Shown piece after piece: positions 62,000 through 64,000 of a stretch of DNA of 64,000 nucleotides (the first letter of the stretch is position 1; every line of letters begins with the position of its first letter). The stretch lies in assembly GCA_030761205.1 (NCBI GenBank), contig JAULJL010000002.1, positions 40,264,814 to 40,328,813 on the forward strand, in the 5' to 3' direction. Below the pieces are notes generated by a model. That model was not told the DNA's origin, ran no database searches, and saw only the letters and a list, made by a program, of their open reading frames with translations. The stretch is from Fremontodendron californicum. Lineage: Eukaryota; Streptophyta; Magnoliopsida; Malvales; Malvaceae. A program made the translations under genes and the position numbers.

Positions 62000-63906
62000 C
62001 ACTACAGCAAAATAGGTCTTCAGCGGCAGTTTTTTTTAATAATAGCGACGTTTTTAAATGTCGCAAAAAATTTAGAGGCGTTTTCGAAAAACGCCGCTAA
62101 AAGTGTCGAGAAAAACGACGTCGAGAATTTTCCCGATGTTTTAAACAAAAACGCCGCTATTGTAGCGGCGTTTGTAGGGATATTTATCGGCGTTTATAAA
62201 CGCCAGAGTAGGACTGCAAAGGATAGTATTTGAGAATAAATTAGCGGCGTTTGTAGATAAAAAACGCCGCTAAATTGAAATATTTAGCTGTGTTTGTCTT
62301 AGGAAACGCCGCTAAATTGAAACATTTAGCGGCGTTTGTCTCGAGAAATGCCGCTAATTTTAGAATTTTGTTCTTTAATATTCATAAATATAGCGGCGTT
62401 TGTGTTATGAAAACGCCGCTAAATTTTCAGAATTTGTAAAAAAAAATATAATTTGTTTTATTTAAAAATTATAATTAATAATATTATTCAATATATTTAC
62501 ATTATAGTTTACAATCAATACATAACATAAATATATTAAAATTTAATAGTATATTATAAAGTATCATTATACAACAATTCTATTAAGAAGCACAAAATAA
62601 TCAACATATAACAATTGGAATAAAATTTAAATTAAACAAGACAAGTTAGTATAAAATTTAATTTGTACCTGTAAATATATAACAATCGCAAGGTTCAAAA
62701 ACTCCTATGGCCAATCCTGCACTAATATTACAAGTTATTACAATTTTTTTTCAAATTTGTAAAACAACCAGTGATTAAAGTTAATGAAAAGCAAAAGTAA
62801 AAGAATTCATCTCCAAGCTTCATCATTTGTCCAAATGCCTTTTCCAATTCAATGTTTAGAACATGGAAAAAAAATGCAAAAACTTAAATTAAAATCCCCA
62901 ATTTACAAAATGTAAAAATATAAAATTGTTACCTTCAAACAAGAATCTTCTAGGAATGGAAAGAGATTAACAAAATTTTGCTTAAATCTTTGACTTAGTA
63001 GCTGGTGGGTGTGAGAGGATGGAGAGAGAAAGAGGGAGAAAAAGTGAGTTTTGTGTTTTGGGTAAAGAGGAAGAGTGGTCTGTTACTGATTATACTTTCA
63101 GCAAATAGCGGCGTTTGTCGAAATAAACGCCACTAAATTGTAAATCTATTCATCTCTTTTTTTTAAAAAATGATAAATTTTGCCGCTCGATTTTTTTAAT
63201 ATTTAGCGGCGTTAGTATACTAGAAACGCCGCTAAATGTATTCATTTAGCGACTTTTATGGAGACAAACGCCGCTAAATGTTTTTTTCTTATTTTTTTAA
63301 ATGTCATACATTTAGTGGCGTTTCTCAGACAAACGTCGCTAAATGAGAACATTAGCAGCGTTTCTAAGACAAACGCCGCTAAATTGCAACATATAGCGGC
63401 GTTTATGGAGACAAACGCCGCTAAATGTTTTCCTCTGATTTTTTTAAATGTAATACATTTAGCGGCGTTTCTCATACAAACACCGCTAAATGAGAACATT
63501 AGCGGCGTTTGTACAAACGCCGCTAAATGTTCTCTCATTTTTTTTCAATATCATACATTTAGCGGCGTTTGTCTACATGAAAACATTTAGCGGCATTTCT
63601 TATAACAAACGCCGCTAAATACACTAATAAAAATGCTGCGTTTCTTTTAATAGAAATGACGGGTAATTTTTTAGCGGTAAAAAAACCTCGGGTAATTTGA
63701 GAAACATTTAGCGACGTTTTTTTGTTCTAAACGCCGGTAATTGATCTCATTTAGCGGCGTTTCTTCCTTACAAACGTCGCTAAATTAATTTTTAGCGGCG
63801 TTTGGGGTAGAAACGTCACTCTTTTTACAAAAACACGGTACCTGACGGCGTTTTTAAGTAAAACGCCGCCAGTAAAATGTCACTAAAACACAAAACTACT
63901 GTAGTG
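62000..63906. mobile_element. Non-autonomous CACTA (En/Spm-type) transposon, 1907 bp
   Basis: It begins CACTACAGCAAAATAGG and ends AAACTACTGTAGTG, the inverse of CACTACAGTA. A 3-bp duplication GAT flanks it (61997-61999 and 63907-63909), and removing the element plus one GAT restores the accD reading S-L-D-P-I-E-F. No transposase frame. The first 420 bp and last 800 bp are filled with GCGGCGTTT repeats in both orientations; the middle (62430-63090) is AT-rich. Subterminal repeats of this sort are transposase (TnpA-like) binding sites in CACTA elements. Confidence 0.92.
62025..63870. repeat. Subterminal inverted array of TTTAGCGGCGTTT units
   Basis: At least 20 copies of (T)TTAGCGGCGTTT or its inverse AAACGCCGCTAAA, often as head-to-head pairs 10-40 bp apart. 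A perfect 24-bp palindrome, AGCGGCGTTTGT followed by its inverse, lies at 63501-63524. The array occupies both ends of the CACTA element and is absent from its centre. Confidence 0.9.
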
Positions 63907-63954
63907 GATCCCATTGAATTTCAGTCTGAAGAAGAGCCTTATAAAGATCGTATT
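63907..63954 (+). pseudogene. accD: Nuclear plastid accD copy, continuation after the CACTA insertion
   Basis: Resumes as DPIEFQSEEEPYKDRI, the direct continuation of the interrupted accD frame. Similarity to the remembered accD sequence ends after KDRI at about 63954. Confidence 0.8.
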
Positions 63955-64000
63955 CATTTTTCGACAATTCCATTTTATGTCACAAAGTCAAAGCCCATTA
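63955..64000. other. Unassigned sequence after the accD fragment
   Basis: The last 46 bases do not continue accD (KDRIDSYQ expected; HFSTIPFYV read). Could be another organelle segment or nuclear DNA. Too short to judge. Confidence 0.4.

Noticed and set aside
62000..62233. Continuation of the accD-like frame into the CACTA element (FVGIFIGVYKRQSR and so on)
   Set aside because: Past position 61999 this frame translates transposon repeats, not protein; the plastid match stops exactly at the insertion.
63242..63590. Frames with repeated NAAKCF or HLAAFV in both strands
   Set aside because: They are translations of the GCGGCGTTT array; not proteins.
62025..63870. Possible CRISPR-like array because of regular short repeats
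   Set aside because: Units occur in both orientations with irregular spacing inside a plant CACTA element; no cas genes and the wrong kingdom.

Overview
The window is nuclear DNA of a flowering plant, almost certainly a eudicot. It has long AT-rich spacers, GT-AG introns and plant-specific families such as a RADIALIS-like SANT protein, a plant LRR receptor-like kinase, a glycine-rich RNA-binding protein and NUCLEAR FUSION DEFECTIVE 6. It also carries many TIR elements and an inserted piece of plastid accD. The accD piece and the gene set remind me of Malvaceae (Gossypium), but that is inference.

Left arm (1-31.3 kb), gene rich. A TIR element lies at 61-1587. Then come an At4g34500-type membrane receptor-like cytoplasmic kinase (minus, 7 coding exons), a BTB/POZ protein (plus, 2 exons), an intronless CAF1 deadenylase (minus), an At1g01500-type protein (minus, 5'UTR intron) and an NFD6 homologue (minus) with two alternative tiny last exons. 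NFD6 is head to head with the complex I subunit NDUFS8/TYKY (plus, 8 exons), sharing a 413-bp promoter with site II motifs. A tRNA-Gln(CUG) and an At2g16250-type LRR receptor pseudokinase (minus, 4 coding exons) complete the arm.

Middle (31.3-55 kb), gene poor. Single genes sit far apart: a GRP7-type glycine-rich RNA-binding protein (plus) with a distal cluster of three evening elements and a G-box, a 5'-truncated LINE fragment, and a RADIALIS-like SANT gene (plus). Between them are AT-rich DNA and MITEs, several of which I can delimit to the base by target-site duplications. Two of these look like one Mutator-type family with 9-bp duplications, and one is hAT-like with an 8-bp duplication.

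Right arm (55-64 kb), nested mobile DNA. A degenerate Ty1/copia element (5' LTR, Met-tRNA PBS, repeat-rich leader, gag, pre-integrase, RT and RNase H remnants, polypurine tract, truncated 3' LTR) runs directly into a nuclear copy of plastid accD. That copy is split by a 1907-bp non-autonomous CACTA element that has a 3-bp GAT duplication and a dense array of inverted GCGGCGTTT repeats.

Exon coordinates come from reading splice signals and keeping the protein frame open. No alignment or expression data were available. Comparisons with named relatives are from memory.
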